Made by a program: the position numbers and the translations under genes
The notes under the pieces: generated by a model
Database searches by the model: none
Told to the model about the DNA's origin: nothing
What the model saw: the letters and a program-made list of their open reading frames with translations, nothing else
Shown here: positions 1 to 7,588 of the stretch, piece after piece
Layout: each line of letters begins with the position of its first letter
Numbering within the stretch: position 1 is the stretch's first letter
DNA from: Paenibacillus sp. JZ16
GTDB taxonomy: Bacteria; Bacillota; Bacilli; Paenibacillales; Paenibacillaceae
NCBI RefSeq assembly: GCF_015326965.1
Contig: NZ_CP017659.1
Location: forward strand, 3,972,501-4,036,500
Direction of reading: 5' to 3'
Length of the DNA: 64,000 nucleotides

Positions 1-52
1 CTCTTGCATCCTCCGAAATAATAAAAGGTACCATTTGTGCTTGCATGTTCAT
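1..52 (-). CDS. VOC family (PhnB-like) protein, N-terminal fragment
   Basis: Only the first 17 codons are inside the window; the gene continues past position 1 on the minus strand. They read MNMQAQMVPFIISEDAR, which resembles the start of PhnB/VOC (glyoxalase-fold) proteins that often accompany ECF sigma factors and DGPF proteins. The start is ATG at 52 or ATG at 46, with GAGAGGAAG just upstream. Upstream at 86-112 lies a promoter-like motif shared with the DGPF/sigma operon, which suggests that the sigma factor encoded at 164-1426 transcribes this gene. The family call rests on 17 residues plus context. Confidence 0.55.
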   Translation of the reverse strand, partial: MNMQAQMVPFIISEDAR

Positions 53-85
53 CTTCCTCTCGGTTTTTTTGTTTTATATCTAAAT

Positions 86-112
86 GACGAACGAGATTTT
101 ATGTAATCGACA
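86..112 (-). promoter_or_regulatory. Putative ECF sigma promoter of the VOC gene
   Basis: On the minus strand TGTCGA (107-112) is followed after exactly 17 nt by CGTC (86-89). The same arrangement, TGTCGA-17-CGTT, precedes the DGPF gene at 1915-1941. TGTCGA is, from memory, the -35 motif described for the DGPF-associated ECF42 group. Two matching copies in front of the two gene types this group is known to control support an ECF promoter rather than a SigA promoter. Confidence 0.55.
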
Positions 113-163
113 CATCTTCATATTTTTTTAAAAAGTTTTTTTAAAAAGTTTCTTTAGTTTGTC

Positions 164-1426
164 TTAGGACTCCGCTGACAGGCATTCTGCCGCACGGTCA
201 AGCAGCAAAGCACGTTCCCTCAGGTTATCCGTTAGCGATGCGGCCAGCTTGAACTCCGCGCAGGCTTCGTCCAGACGTCCCAGCTTGAAGAGCAGGTCTC
301 CCCTTACGCTCGGGAGGAGATGGTATCCCTTCAAGGCCGGCTCGCCACGTAAAACATCCACGATCTCAAGCCCGATCTCCGGACCGAAAGCCATGGAGAG
401 GGCCACGGCCCGGTTCAATTCCACGATGGGCGAAGGAGAAACCTGGGCCAAGGCCTCATATAACGCGGAGATGCGAATCCAATCGGTCTCTGCTGCAGTG
501 GGCGCTCCGGCATGACAAGCGGAGATGGCAGCTTGTATAGCGTAAGGTCCCGTCATTCCACCCAACCGCTCGATCCGATCCAGAGCGGCAAAACCGCGCC
601 GAATCAATAAATGATCCCACAAGGCCCGATTCTGATCCATGAGCAGGACAGGCTCCCCCTCCGCATTGACCCGGGACTTGAACCTAGAGGATTGAAATTC
701 CATTAACGCAACCAATCCATGCACCTCGGCCTCCGTCGGCGCGATCTCTGCCAGCACCCGCCCGATCCGAAGCGCTTCCTGGCACAGCAGGGGACGAATC
801 CACTGGCTGCCCGAAGACGCTGCATACCCCTCGTTAAACATGAGATAGATGACCTCAAGAACCGATGACAACCGCGGTTTAAGCTCGGCTCCCTGAGGAA
901 TCTCGAATGCCACCCGGGTCGCCGACAGCGTCCGTTTGGCACGAACGATTCGCTGCGCGATCGTCGGTTCAGGCACAAGATAGGCGTGAGCAATCTCCGC
1001 TGTCGTTAATCCGCCGAGCAAACGCAGCGTCAGAGCTACGCGCGCCTCAGGGGAAAGAACCGGATGGCAGGTCATGAAGATCAGCCGCAGCAGATCATCG
1101 TTCACTTCCCCCGCCTCCGGCACCTCCATATCCGAATCCATCCGGGAATCCATTTCGCGTCCGAGCAGCTCATACTTCTGATCGCGTACCTTATTCCGGC
1201 GCAGCAGATCCAGCGCTTTGCGCTTCGCAGCGGTCATGAGCCATCCACCGGGATTATCCGGTATTCCGTCCATCGGCCAGTGTTCCAGCGCAGCGATTAG
1301 CGCATCCTGAGCAAGATCCTCGGCGATCCCGACGTCACGAACCATTCGAGTCAGGTAGGCAATGATTTTGGAGGATTCGATTCTCCAGATGGCATCGATC
1401 GTACGATGGGTATCTTCAGCTGACAT
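164..1426 (-). CDS. ECF sigma factor with C-terminal TPR-like extension (ECF42/SigJ-like)
   Basis: This encodes a 420-residue RNA polymerase sigma factor of the extracytoplasmic type. Residues about 10-80 form region 2 (RDVGIAEDLAQDALIAALEHWP, read in two parts) and about 115-170 form region 4 (ARVALTLRLLGGLTTAEIAH, VPEPTIAQRIVRAKRTL). The remaining 240 or so residues are a helical, TPR-like extension (LNRAVALSMAFGP, GYHLLPSVRGDLLFKLGRL). Typical ECF factors are near 180 residues, so the extension is diagnostic of the ECF42/DUF6596 group, which lacks a classical anti-sigma factor. The ATG overlaps the stop of the upstream DGPF gene by one base (TAATG), so the two genes are translationally coupled. 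The shared promoter motif implies autoregulation. Confidence 0.9.
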   Translation of the reverse strand: MSAEDTHRTIDAIWRIESSKIIAYLTRMVRDVGIAEDLAQDALIAALEHWPMDGIPDNPGGWLMTAAKRKALDLLRRNKVRDQKYELLGREMDSRMDSDMEVPEAGEVNDDLLRLIFMTCHPVLSPEARVALTLRLLGGLTTAEIAHAYLVPEPTIAQRIVRAKRTLSATRVAFEIPQGAELKPRLSSVLEVIYLMFNEGYAASSGSQWIRPLLCQEALRIGRVLAEIAPTEAEVHGLVALMEFQSSRFKSRVNAEGEPVLLMDQNRALWDHLLIRRGFAALDRIERLGGMTGPYAIQAAISACHAGAPTAAETDWIRISALYEALAQVSPSPIVELNRAVALSMAFGPEIGLEIVDVLRGEPALKGYHLLPSVRGDLLFKLGRLDEACAEFKLAASLTDNLRERALLLDRAAECLSAES

Positions 1427-1857
1427 TATGGATTCTGCCTTTGAATGTGTTCACGCATTTCGTATTGTTTAGCCTGCGCCTCCGGATCCTGCGTCAACTC
1501 TGTCGGTTCAAAGACCTGGCGGAGCTCGATCTGGCCCGCACCGAAGCCGTGCGGATCCGGCATGCGTTTAGCCCATTCGATCGCCTCTTCCCTCGTCTTT
1601 ACTTCGATCAAGGTATACCCCGCGATCAGTTCCTTCGCTTCCGTAAAGGGACCGTCGGTAATTTTCGGCTTGCCCCCCGGCTCTGGATAAGATATCCGAA
1701 TGGCGCCCGAGCTTGGATGGAGCCCGTCGGCAGCAAGGAGCACGCCAGCTCTGGCCAGCTCCATGTTGTACCTCATCATGGCATCCAATTGCTCCGCGCT
1801 TGGCAGCACGCCTGCCTCGGAATCCTCGGTTGCCTTTACAATCATCATAAATCTCAT
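1426..1857 (-). CDS. YciI/DGPF-domain protein
   Basis: A 143-residue protein of the YCII-related DGPF family. The family signature is visible as DGPFTEAKELIAGY near residue 70, and the N-terminus MRFMMIVKATEDSEAG is typical. Function is not established: members are small ferredoxin-like-fold proteins that co-occur with ECF42 sigma factors and are their usual targets. It is the first gene of a two-gene operon with the sigma factor, overlapping it by one base. The start is ATG at 1857, behind a GGAGGGAATA ribosome site. Promoter motif at 1915-1941. Confidence 0.9.
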   Translation of the reverse strand: MRFMMIVKATEDSEAGVLPSAEQLDAMMRYNMELARAGVLLAADGLHPSSGAIRISYPEPGGKPKITDGPFTEAKELIAGYTLIEVKTREEAIEWAKRMPDPHGFGAGQIELRQVFEPTELTQDPEAQAKQYEMREHIQRQNP

Positions 1858-1914
1858 TCTTATTCCCTCCTGGTTATCAAGATTAAACTTAAAATTTTCG
1901 TTCTATGCTTAACC

Positions 1915-1941
1915 AACGAATAGAGAATCCCCTAATCGACA
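1915..1941 (-). promoter_or_regulatory. Putative ECF sigma promoter of the DGPF-sigma operon
   Basis: On the minus strand TGTCGA (1936-1941), a 17-nt spacer, then CGTT (1915-1918). It matches the VOC-gene promoter at 86-112 in motif and spacing, and both continue TTA after TGTCGA. It would place transcription start about 50 nt before the DGPF ATG and make the sigma gene self-activating. Confidence 0.55.
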
Positions 1942-2034
1942 AAGGCGTCAACATTTTTTAAAAAATAATAGGTTACAACCATTTCGTTGCTGGGCCGTGT
2001 ATTCCTGTTAAAAAATTCGGCGCCATGAAAAAAA

Positions 2035-2064
2035 GACCAATCAAGGCAAAACGCTTGATTGGTC
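2035..2064 (-). terminator. Intrinsic terminator of the CGNR gene
   Basis: GACCAATCAAG (2035-2045) and CTTGATTGGTC (2054-2064) form a perfect 11-bp stem with an 8-nt loop. On the minus strand it is followed by a run of T (complement of the A-run just before 2035). It lies about 35 nt past the CGNR stop at 2101. Confidence 0.85.
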
Positions 2065-2100
2065 GATGGACTGATTCAAAACAGGTACCATGGCTGCGAT

Positions 2101-2658
2101 TCATCCCATGGACTTACTTCGCTCCCGATATGTTTTATTCTTCGCCCGATTGCCGCAGGCTTTCATCGAGCACCATTTTCCCGTTCCCGGCCGCGAGCGG
2201 TCAACGAATACCCACTGACAATCGTCGGCCGTACACACTCTCAATCTGCCCCACATATTCTTTTCACGAAGCCGAAATACCATAATCAACAGCCGGGCCA
2301 TCCCCCCTCTTCCTTGTGTATCCACTGGCTCCATGGCGTCTGCGGTTTCACCGAAACGGCAGAAGAACCGGTACTGACCGGCTACACGGTTTAACGCTTG
2401 GAAGCCAGCTCCCTGATGATCATGTATATTATTCGGAATGGCTGCTCGCAAGCCGCCCCGCAGCTCACGGGCCAAAACCAGGTCCTCTTCGGATACGGTG
2501 TCTTGCTCCAGAATAAAGCCGTTGCTTAACAGCCACATGCGCAGATCCTCCGCGGACTGAAGGAGCTCCACACCCGGATCCCCCTCATACCGCATGCGTT
2601 TATCATGGGTGTTGATAAAATCCGCGATGATTTCGAGTTGATCAAATTCATGTCCCAC
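2101..2658 (-). CDS. CGNR zinc-finger protein (ABATE domain)
   Basis: A protein of about 185 residues with an N-terminal ABATE-type segment (FDQLEIIADFINTHD) and a C-terminal CGNR zinc finger: CTADDCQWVFVDRSRP, then KWCSMKACGNRAK, with four zinc-ligand cysteines and the hallmark CGNR. The family is thought to comprise DNA-binding regulators, often of stress or detoxification genes. The frame opens at an ATG at 2688, but AGGAGG lies inside that extension, 10 nt before GTG at 2658, so GTG is preferred. It is divergent from the epoxide hydrolase gene, a possible target. Target and ligand are unknown. Confidence 0.8.
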   Translation of the reverse strand: MGHEFDQLEIIADFINTHDKRMRYEGDPGVELLQSAEDLRMWLLSNGFILEQDTVSEEDLVLARELRGGLRAAIPNNIHDHQGAGFQALNRVAGQYRFFCRFGETADAMEPVDTQGRGGMARLLIMVFRLREKNMWGRLRVCTADDCQWVFVDRSRPGTGKWCSMKACGNRAKNKTYRERSKSMG

Positions 2659-2853
2659 AACAAACAAACCTCCTATTGATTTCTCCATAACAAACCAGTA
2701 AAGTGTATTTATCGGTTAGCTAACCAGTTATATATTTTTAAAGGTCACTCGCAATATAGGAAAGCCCTAGCCCTATGGCTTCATTTACCTATCTACCGCA
2801 AGTTTGTTGTTATCAGTATACCAGACTCCCATTCTTTCCAAGAGGTGATACGA

Positions 2854-4035
2854 ATGAAGATCCAACCGTTTTCTTTTCAAATCGAGCCCGCTGCCATTGA
2901 TGATTTATATCGGCGCCTGGACATGACCCGATGGCCTGACGAAATCCCCGGCGGACAATGGGATTATGGAATTCCCCTTGATTTCATGAAGGATATGGCC
3001 GCCTACTGGAGACATGAGTTCGATTGGGAAGCCTTCCAGCGTTCCATTCATGCCTTTCCGAATTATATCGCTGAAATTGATGGAGTCGACATTCACTTCA
3101 TACATATTAAGGGCAGCGGCGAACACCCCATCCCGCTCCTCATCGCTCACGGTTGGCCCAGCTCCTTCTATGAAATGCTGGAACTTGTCCCTTTCCTTAC
3201 GAATCCTGAGCAATTTGGCGGCCATGCGGAAACAGTCTTCGACATTGTCATCCCATCGATCCCGGGCCATGGATTCTCAGGTATCGAACTGCGTCCGGGC
3301 TTTGAAGATCGCCAGGCAGGGGAACTGCTCATGAAACTCATGACGGGGCTCGGTTACGAACGATTCGGCGCACACGGCTATGATATCGGAGCCAGCATTC
3401 TGGGGCTCATGTGTCTCGACCATCCCGACCGGTTCATCGGCTATCACACTACATCGCCAGGGAACCCCAGTCCCTATGTGGATTCAAACTCCACGCTTTC
3501 GGCCGAGGAGGCTGAGTTCCTCGACTATCAGAAGCAATGGGGGCGCGAGGAGGGCGCTTACGCCCATATACTGGGCACACGGCCGCAGACGACAGCCTAT
3601 GGATTGCATGATTCACCCGTTGCGCTGGCCGCATTCATTCTGGAAAAATGGCACTACTGGACATCTCCCGAGGAGGGTGATGTGTTGCAGCATTTCAGCA
3701 AGGCGCAGCTCATGGCCAACGTCTCCATCTACTGGCTGACCCAGAGCATCAACGCCTCGAACCGCTATTATTTTGAAGGCAAGCATACGAGGTGGCCGGG
3801 GCCCGGAGAAGGTTCTCCTGTACCGCATGGTGTCACCTTAAACGCTCAACGGAACGAGCGTCCTCCCCGATCCTATGTGGAACGGATCTTCCCGAATGTG
3901 ATCCACTGGAAGGATCTAAATGCAGGCGGACACTTCATTGCAGCGGAACAACCGGCCCAGATTGCCGAGCAAATCATGGCATTCTTCAAGCTGCTCCGCG
4001 ATTCGCCGCAGGATGCTCTGGAATTTTACGAATAA
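2854..4035 (+). CDS. Epoxide hydrolase (EHN domain, alpha/beta hydrolase)
   Basis: A 393-residue alpha/beta-hydrolase of the microsomal-type epoxide hydrolase family, converting epoxides to diols. Residues about 1-105 are the EHN N-terminal domain (IEPAAIDDLYRRLDMTRWP). HGWPSS near residue 100 carries the oxyanion-hole motif, GAHGYDIGAS near 180 holds the nucleophilic Asp, and NAGGHFIAAEQP near the C-terminus holds the catalytic His. Tyr-rich cap segments are present (IYWLTQSINASNRYYFEG). AGAGGTG is 6 nt before ATG 2854; a GTG nine bases earlier overlaps the ribosome site and is unlikely to be the start. Divergent from the CGNR regulator; no signal peptide. Physiological substrate unknown. 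Confidence 0.9.
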   Translation: MKIQPFSFQIEPAAIDDLYRRLDMTRWPDEIPGGQWDYGIPLDFMKDMAAYWRHEFDWEAFQRSIHAFPNYIAEIDGVDIHFIHIKGSGEHPIPLLIAHGWPSSFYEMLELVPFLTNPEQFGGHAETVFDIVIPSIPGHGFSGIELRPGFEDRQAGELLMKLMTGLGYERFGAHGYDIGASILGLMCLDHPDRFIGYHTTSPGNPSPYVDSNSTLSAEEAEFLDYQKQWGREEGAYAHILGTRPQTTAYGLHDSPVALAAFILEKWHYWTSPEEGDVLQHFSKAQLMANVSIYWLTQSINASNRYYFEGKHTRWPGPGEGSPVPHGVTLNAQRNERPPRSYVERIFPNVIHWKDLNAGGHFIAAEQPAQIAEQIMAFFKLLRDSPQDALEFYE

Positions 4036-4105
4036 TAAGACAGGAGATCGCCGCATCGATACCGAAATGATGAACTACCATTTCTCATGAATGCGGTGAT
4101 CTTCT

Positions 4106-4660
4106 ATGAATATGAAAATTCCGAACCGGATTCATATAATCGGCTCCGTCGGAAGCAGTAAAACGACACTCGCCAGGACACTGTCCGCCCAACTGCACAT
4201 TCCTTATTACGAGCTCGACAATGTGGTGTGGGAGCGAGCCGAGCCGAACGATATTCGGAGGAGTGAAGCAGACAGGGATGCGATGTTACTAAGTATCGTC
4301 AACAAGAAATGCTGGATCATCGAAGGCGCTCACCTCAAATGGGTCAGCCCCAGCTTCTGCCGTGCAGATCTTATCGTATTCCTGAACCCCTCTTATTCAA
4401 CAATAACCTACCGAATCATCACAAGGTTCATCAAGCAGCGACTGCGACTTGAACAGGCCCACTACACCCCCACCTGGGACATGTTCAAAAAAATGTTCGC
4501 ATGGAGCGCAGCTTATCAGCGGGAAGGCAGATATCAGATTCAGGATACGCTCGAAGATTATCCCGGCAAAGTCGTCGTCGTAAACGATCTCAAACAGCTT
4601 AAACAACGGCTCGAACATTGGAGGTCGCCCATAGAACAGCAAGAAAGGACCTCCGGTTAA
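4106..4660 (+). CDS. P-loop NTPase, adenylate kinase-like (FlaR-type)
   Basis: A 184-residue P-loop kinase-like protein of the group annotated as DNA topology modulation protein FlaR or adenylate kinase-related. The Walker A loop IIGSVGSSKTTLA lies at about residues 10-22; most relatives have GSGKTT, so the second Ser is a mild deviation that keeps the Lys-Thr-Thr. A Walker B-like segment follows (ADLIVFLNPSY). No adenylate kinase lid domain is evident. Substrate unknown. The ribosome site is weak and the start could be ATG 4106 or the next ATG at 4112. It ends inside a strong terminator hairpin. Confidence 0.7.
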   Translation: MNMKIPNRIHIIGSVGSSKTTLARTLSAQLHIPYYELDNVVWERAEPNDIRRSEADRDAMLLSIVNKKCWIIEGAHLKWVSPSFCRADLIVFLNPSYSTITYRIITRFIKQRLRLEQAHYTPTWDMFKKMFAWSAAYQREGRYQIQDTLEDYPGKVVVVNDLKQLKQRLEHWRSPIEQQERTSG

Positions 4661-4672
4661 CCAGAGGTCCTT
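4645..4672. terminator. Bidirectional terminator between convergent genes
   Basis: AAGGACCTC (4645-4653) pairs with GAGGTCCTT (4664-4672); the loop contains the self-complementary GGTTAACC, so the stem can extend. The stop codon of the kinase-like gene (4658-4660) lies in the loop. Serves the kinase-like gene (+) and cysK (-). Confidence 0.7.
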
Positions 4673-4677
4673 CTGAC

Positions 4678-5592
4678 TTAGAAAATATCCATGCTCAAAT
4701 ACCGCTCTCCCGTATCCGGAGCAATGCAGACAACCCGCTTCCCTTCCCCCAGCCGCTTCGCTACGCGAAGAGCAGCGAATACCGATGCGCCGGAGGACGG
4801 CCCTACCAGAATGCCTTCCCTGCGAGCCAAGTCCCGCACCGTTTGCAACGCATCCTCGTCGGCGATCTGGATGATCTCATCATATACGCCCGTATTCAGA
4901 ATCTTCGGTACAAAGCCCGGGCTCGTGCCCACCAGCTTGTGCGGTCCAGGCTGACCGCCGGAGAGCACGGGCGAGCCCTTCGGCTCGACTACCGCGATGT
5001 GCAGGTCCGGCAAGGACTTTCGCAGCTCTTCCCCGGTTCCGGTTACGGTACCGCCCGTTCCCGCCGTCGCCACGAAGGCGTCAAGCCGACCTTCCATCTG
5101 CTCCAATATTTCCGGCGCCGTAGTCACCCGGTGAATGTCCGGGTTGGCCGCATTCTCGAACTGCTGCGGAATGAAGCTTCCGGGAATCTGCTCCTTGAGC
5201 TCCAGCGCCTTGGAAATCGAACCCGGCATGCGTTCGCTGCTCGGTGTCAGCACGACCTCCGCACCGTACGCCTTCAATATATTGATCCGTTCCTTGGACA
5301 TATTGTCCGGCATAATCAGGATAGCCCGGTAACCCTTGGCGGCCGCAATCATCGCCAGGCCAATGCCGGTATTCCCGCTTGTCGGCTCAATAATGGTACC
5401 GCCCGGCTGGAGGAGTCCTTGTTCCTCGGCGGTATGAATCAGGTTGTACGCCGCGCGGTCCTTCACGCTGCCGGAAGGATTGAATCTCTCAAGCTTTACA
5501 TAGACATCCGCAGCTCCTGGAGGCACTAGGCGCTGAAGTTTCACCATGGGCGTCCGACCGATCATATCCACCACACTGTTATAAATCTCCAT
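4678..5592 (-). CDS. cysK: Cysteine synthase (O-acetylserine sulfhydrylase)
   Basis: A PLP enzyme of about 304 residues that makes L-cysteine from O-acetylserine and sulfide in the cytoplasm. NPSGSVKDRAAYN (about residue 37) holds the Schiff-base Lys, PTSGNTGIGLA is the substrate loop, TAGTGGTVTGTG the phosphate-binding loop, and the C-terminus TGERYLS is typical of CysK. A longer frame begins at 5640, but the family consensus starts MEIYNSVVDMIG, and AAGGAG precedes the ATG at 5592 by 12 nt. Monocistronic, terminating at 4645-4672. Non-coding repeat array A lies directly upstream. A CysM or cystathionine-synthase-like role is less likely but not excluded by sequence alone. Confidence 0.93.
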   Translation of the reverse strand: MEIYNSVVDMIGRTPMVKLQRLVPPGAADVYVKLERFNPSGSVKDRAAYNLIHTAEEQGLLQPGGTIIEPTSGNTGIGLAMIAAAKGYRAILIMPDNMSKERINILKAYGAEVVLTPSSERMPGSISKALELKEQIPGSFIPQQFENAANPDIHRVTTAPEILEQMEGRLDAFVATAGTGGTVTGTGEELRKSLPDLHIAVVEPKGSPVLSGGQPGPHKLVGTSPGFVPKILNTGVYDEIIQIADEDALQTVRDLARREGILVGPSSGASVFAALRVAKRLGEGKRVVCIAPDTGERYLSMDIF

Positions 5593-5638
5593 GATGTTGA
5601 AACTCTCCTTTATATATGAAGTGAAATCATTCTCCACC

Positions 5639-5860
5639 AATCCGAATTTCTATAAAGACAATAAGCTTACTCGGATTATAACAAAAACGTTCTCCGGTGT
5701 ATATTCCCAGATGACAGACCGCGTTTAGAGGAAGTTTTTCTTGCGATATCAGGAAGCTACAAGCTTGAAAGTTTATACTTTCTGGTATCTTAACAAAAAC
5801 GTCATTCGACGTACATTCTCAGATGACAGACCGCGTTTAGTTGATGTATTTCTCGCCGGC
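5639..5860 (+). repeat. Constant-segment/variable-hairpin repeat array, locus A
   Basis: Two copies of the core GACAGACCGCGTTTAG (5713-5728 and 5825-5840, period 112 bp) alternate with hairpins: AATCCGA/TCGGATT (5639-5645/5671-5677) and GATATCAG/CTGGTATC (5745-5752/5782-5789, one G-U pair). After each hairpin comes TAACAAAAACGT, and before the second comes GGAAGTTTTTCTTGC. The same layout occurs at 10728-10950 and, inverted, at 53618-53897. No coding potential. It fills the gap between cysK and lipL. Confidence 0.8.
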
Positions 5861-5991
5861 CAGGCTGGCCGCTTCCGTATGAATTTATGGTATGCTATCC
5901 AAAGAAAATAACGATCGGGCTCCCCCTCGGAAGACAAATTTCTTCCATGGTCTTGTGCACGATCCGCATGTTAGAGGAGGCGCAAGAAAGC

Positions 5992-6843
5992 GTGAATATT
6001 CCGCTGTCACTACCTGAAGATCAACCCGTTCTGCTGCTCGACCGGACCCATGATTTAGCGCACCAGGACGTACTGTACCATTTTGCGCTGGACGAGCTCC
6101 TGTGCAGGCTGACCGGAGATGGCGGGCCTGCCATCTGTCATCTGTGGCGGCATCCGCGCGCCTTTGTGATGGGCGTGCGCGACAGCCGCCTCCCTTATGC
6201 GCCGCAAGGGGAAGCCATGCTTCGCTCTCTCGGCTATGACACCGCCGTCCGCCATTCGGGCGGTGCTGCCGTACCCTTGGACGCTGGCGTGGTGAACCTG
6301 TCCCTCATCCTCCCCTTTTCCTCTGCGGGACCGGCACCTGACTTTCATCAGGACTTTGAAATCATGGTGGAGCTGATCCGGGAAGCCCTCCGCGGCACCG
6401 GGCAGAACGTAGATACCGGCGAAATTGCCGGTGCCTTCTGTCCGGGAACGTTCGATTTAAGCATAGGCGGCCTTAAATTCTGCGGTATTGCCCAGCGGCG
6501 GCAACGTAAAGCGTTCATTATCCAAGCTTTTATCATCGCCGAAGGGTCAGGCAGCGAGCGCGCCCGGCTGGTTCGTTCCTTCTATGATATTGCCGCTGCG
6601 GGAGCAGACCCCAAGCAGTATCCTCTGGTAGAAGCCAACAGCACCGCCAGTCTTGAAGAGCTTACGAGTATCGGCACCGGCCAGAACGCCGTGCACACGT
6701 TTATAGCCGCGGTAAAAGAGGTCATTCGCAGCTGGCAGTCAGGCAAGGAGCTGACAGAGGCCGCTTCCAGGTTTACGATGCCAGGCTCTGAGGAGATTCG
6801 TAATATGGCTGAGCAAATGCGGCAGCGGTATAACCTTAATTAA
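5992..6843 (+). CDS. lipL: Octanoyl-[GcvH]:protein N-octanoyltransferase (LipL-like)
   Basis: A protein of about 283 residues of the LplA/LipB/BirA fold. HLWRHPRAFVMGVRDSRLP and RHSGGAAVPLDAGVVN are the lipoyl-ligase landmarks; GAFCPGTFDLSIGGLKFCGI contains the Cys that in Bacillus LipL forms the octanoyl thioester, and IAQRR follows as expected. LipL moves octanoate from GcvH to E2 subunits in lipoate synthesis. A longer frame begins at 5887, but AGAGGAGG (5973-5980) precedes GTG 5992 by 11 nt, and the resulting length matches B. subtilis LipL (about 281). Repeat array A lies upstream and a strong terminator downstream. A lipoate-protein ligase is the alternative. Confidence 0.85.
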   Translation: MNIPLSLPEDQPVLLLDRTHDLAHQDVLYHFALDELLCRLTGDGGPAICHLWRHPRAFVMGVRDSRLPYAPQGEAMLRSLGYDTAVRHSGGAAVPLDAGVVNLSLILPFSSAGPAPDFHQDFEIMVELIREALRGTGQNVDTGEIAGAFCPGTFDLSIGGLKFCGIAQRRQRKAFIIQAFIIAEGSGSERARLVRSFYDIAAAGADPKQYPLVEANSTASLEELTSIGTGQNAVHTFIAAVKEVIRSWQSGKELTEAASRFTMPGSEEIRNMAEQMRQRYNLN

Positions 6844-6850
6844 ACAAAAT

Positions 6851-6891
6851 AAAGAACCATATAGGCTGATTAATCAGTCTGTATGGTTCTT
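6851..6891 (+). terminator. Terminator of lipL
   Basis: AAAGAACCATA and TATGGTTCTTT form an 11-bp outer stem enclosing the palindrome CTGATTAATCAG, followed by TTATATTCTTT. Confidence 0.85.
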
Positions 6892-6899
6892 TATATTCT

Positions 6900-7588
6900 T
6901 TCATTTTGTAGTACTGACGGGAGCATGCAACAGTTCTTGCAGTGCTTGCTGTTCTTGCAGAATATCTAAGAGATGTATAAATTAACTAATGGACACTGGA
7001 TCCGTTATTTCAAAAAAAACAGCAACTTTCCCCGTACTTCCGGACTCAGAATCCGCTATCTACTATAAATACCACGAATAACAGCCATATTCTATGTAAT
7101 AGCGGATCTGGTGTCCTCATTTAACCCTCAACCCACCAATTCTGGCGTAATAGCGGAACCTCTGTCCTCATATCATTGCAACTGTTGACACACTCATGCA
7201 GGGTCTGGTATTCCGCGGACCAATAAACCGCGCACTATCGATACCATCCGTTCATCGATACAATCCGTCCATCAATCCATTCGCGTCCTTCGATTCATTC
7301 TATCCGTTCGACACAGCAGGTTGATCGTAACGAATCGATCGGCCGTTCAGTCGATCCACACAATCCATCCATCAATTCAATCCAATCAATTCACCCTAGG
7401 GACCCAAATAACTGAATTGTTCATCTTGGCACCATCATCTGGCGGTTAGGCCAAGTTATTAATTAGAACCGTGAAACATACCTGGATTACTTTATTTTTA
7501 CAATTCCACCATTCACCGATGATATTCCCTTAACACTTCCCCTATAAACTTGTCCTGATGGCAATTTATACATTAGGGGTGGATAAGC
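6900..7588. other. Long intergenic region without genes
   Basis: Nearly 700 bases with no plausible coding frame. It holds four copies of a short repeat (6988-7171) and a low-complexity stretch rich in ATCC, ATCNATC and TTCA words (about 7218-7395). The last 100 bases presumably contain the phoX promoter, which I could not define. Confidence 0.7.
6988..7171. repeat. Four copies of a ~24-bp GAGGACA/GGATCCGCTATT repeat, two per orientation
   Basis: Two copies in plus orientation (6988-7011, AATGGACACTGGATCCGTTA; 7042-7062, degenerate) face two in minus orientation (7096-7121 and 7147-7171). The minus copies read AATGAGGACACCAGATCCGC and ATGAGGACAGAGGTTCCGC, each followed by TATTAC. The arrangement head-to-head could fold into a long imperfect hairpin. 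Confidence 0.65.

Noticed and set aside
4136..4170. Walker A Gly-to-Ser change as evidence of a pseudogene
   Set aside because: The Lys-Thr-Thr is intact and the frame is complete; the change is tolerable in this fold, so the gene is kept as functional.
4618..5529. 303-codon open frame opposite cysK
   Set aside because: It is the antisense shadow of cysK; the minus-strand frame has all PLP-enzyme motifs, and the plus frame resembles nothing.
5639..5860. Possible CRISPR array (constant segments alternating with variable segments)
   Set aside because: Only two constant copies per locus, constants are about 65 bp, the variable parts are self-complementary hairpins rather than unique spacers, and no cas genes are present.
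7497..7560. Pho box before phoX
   Set aside because: TTAACA-like words occur (for example TTAACACTTCCC) but not as direct repeats at the expected 11-bp spacing, so I do not annotate a PhoP site.
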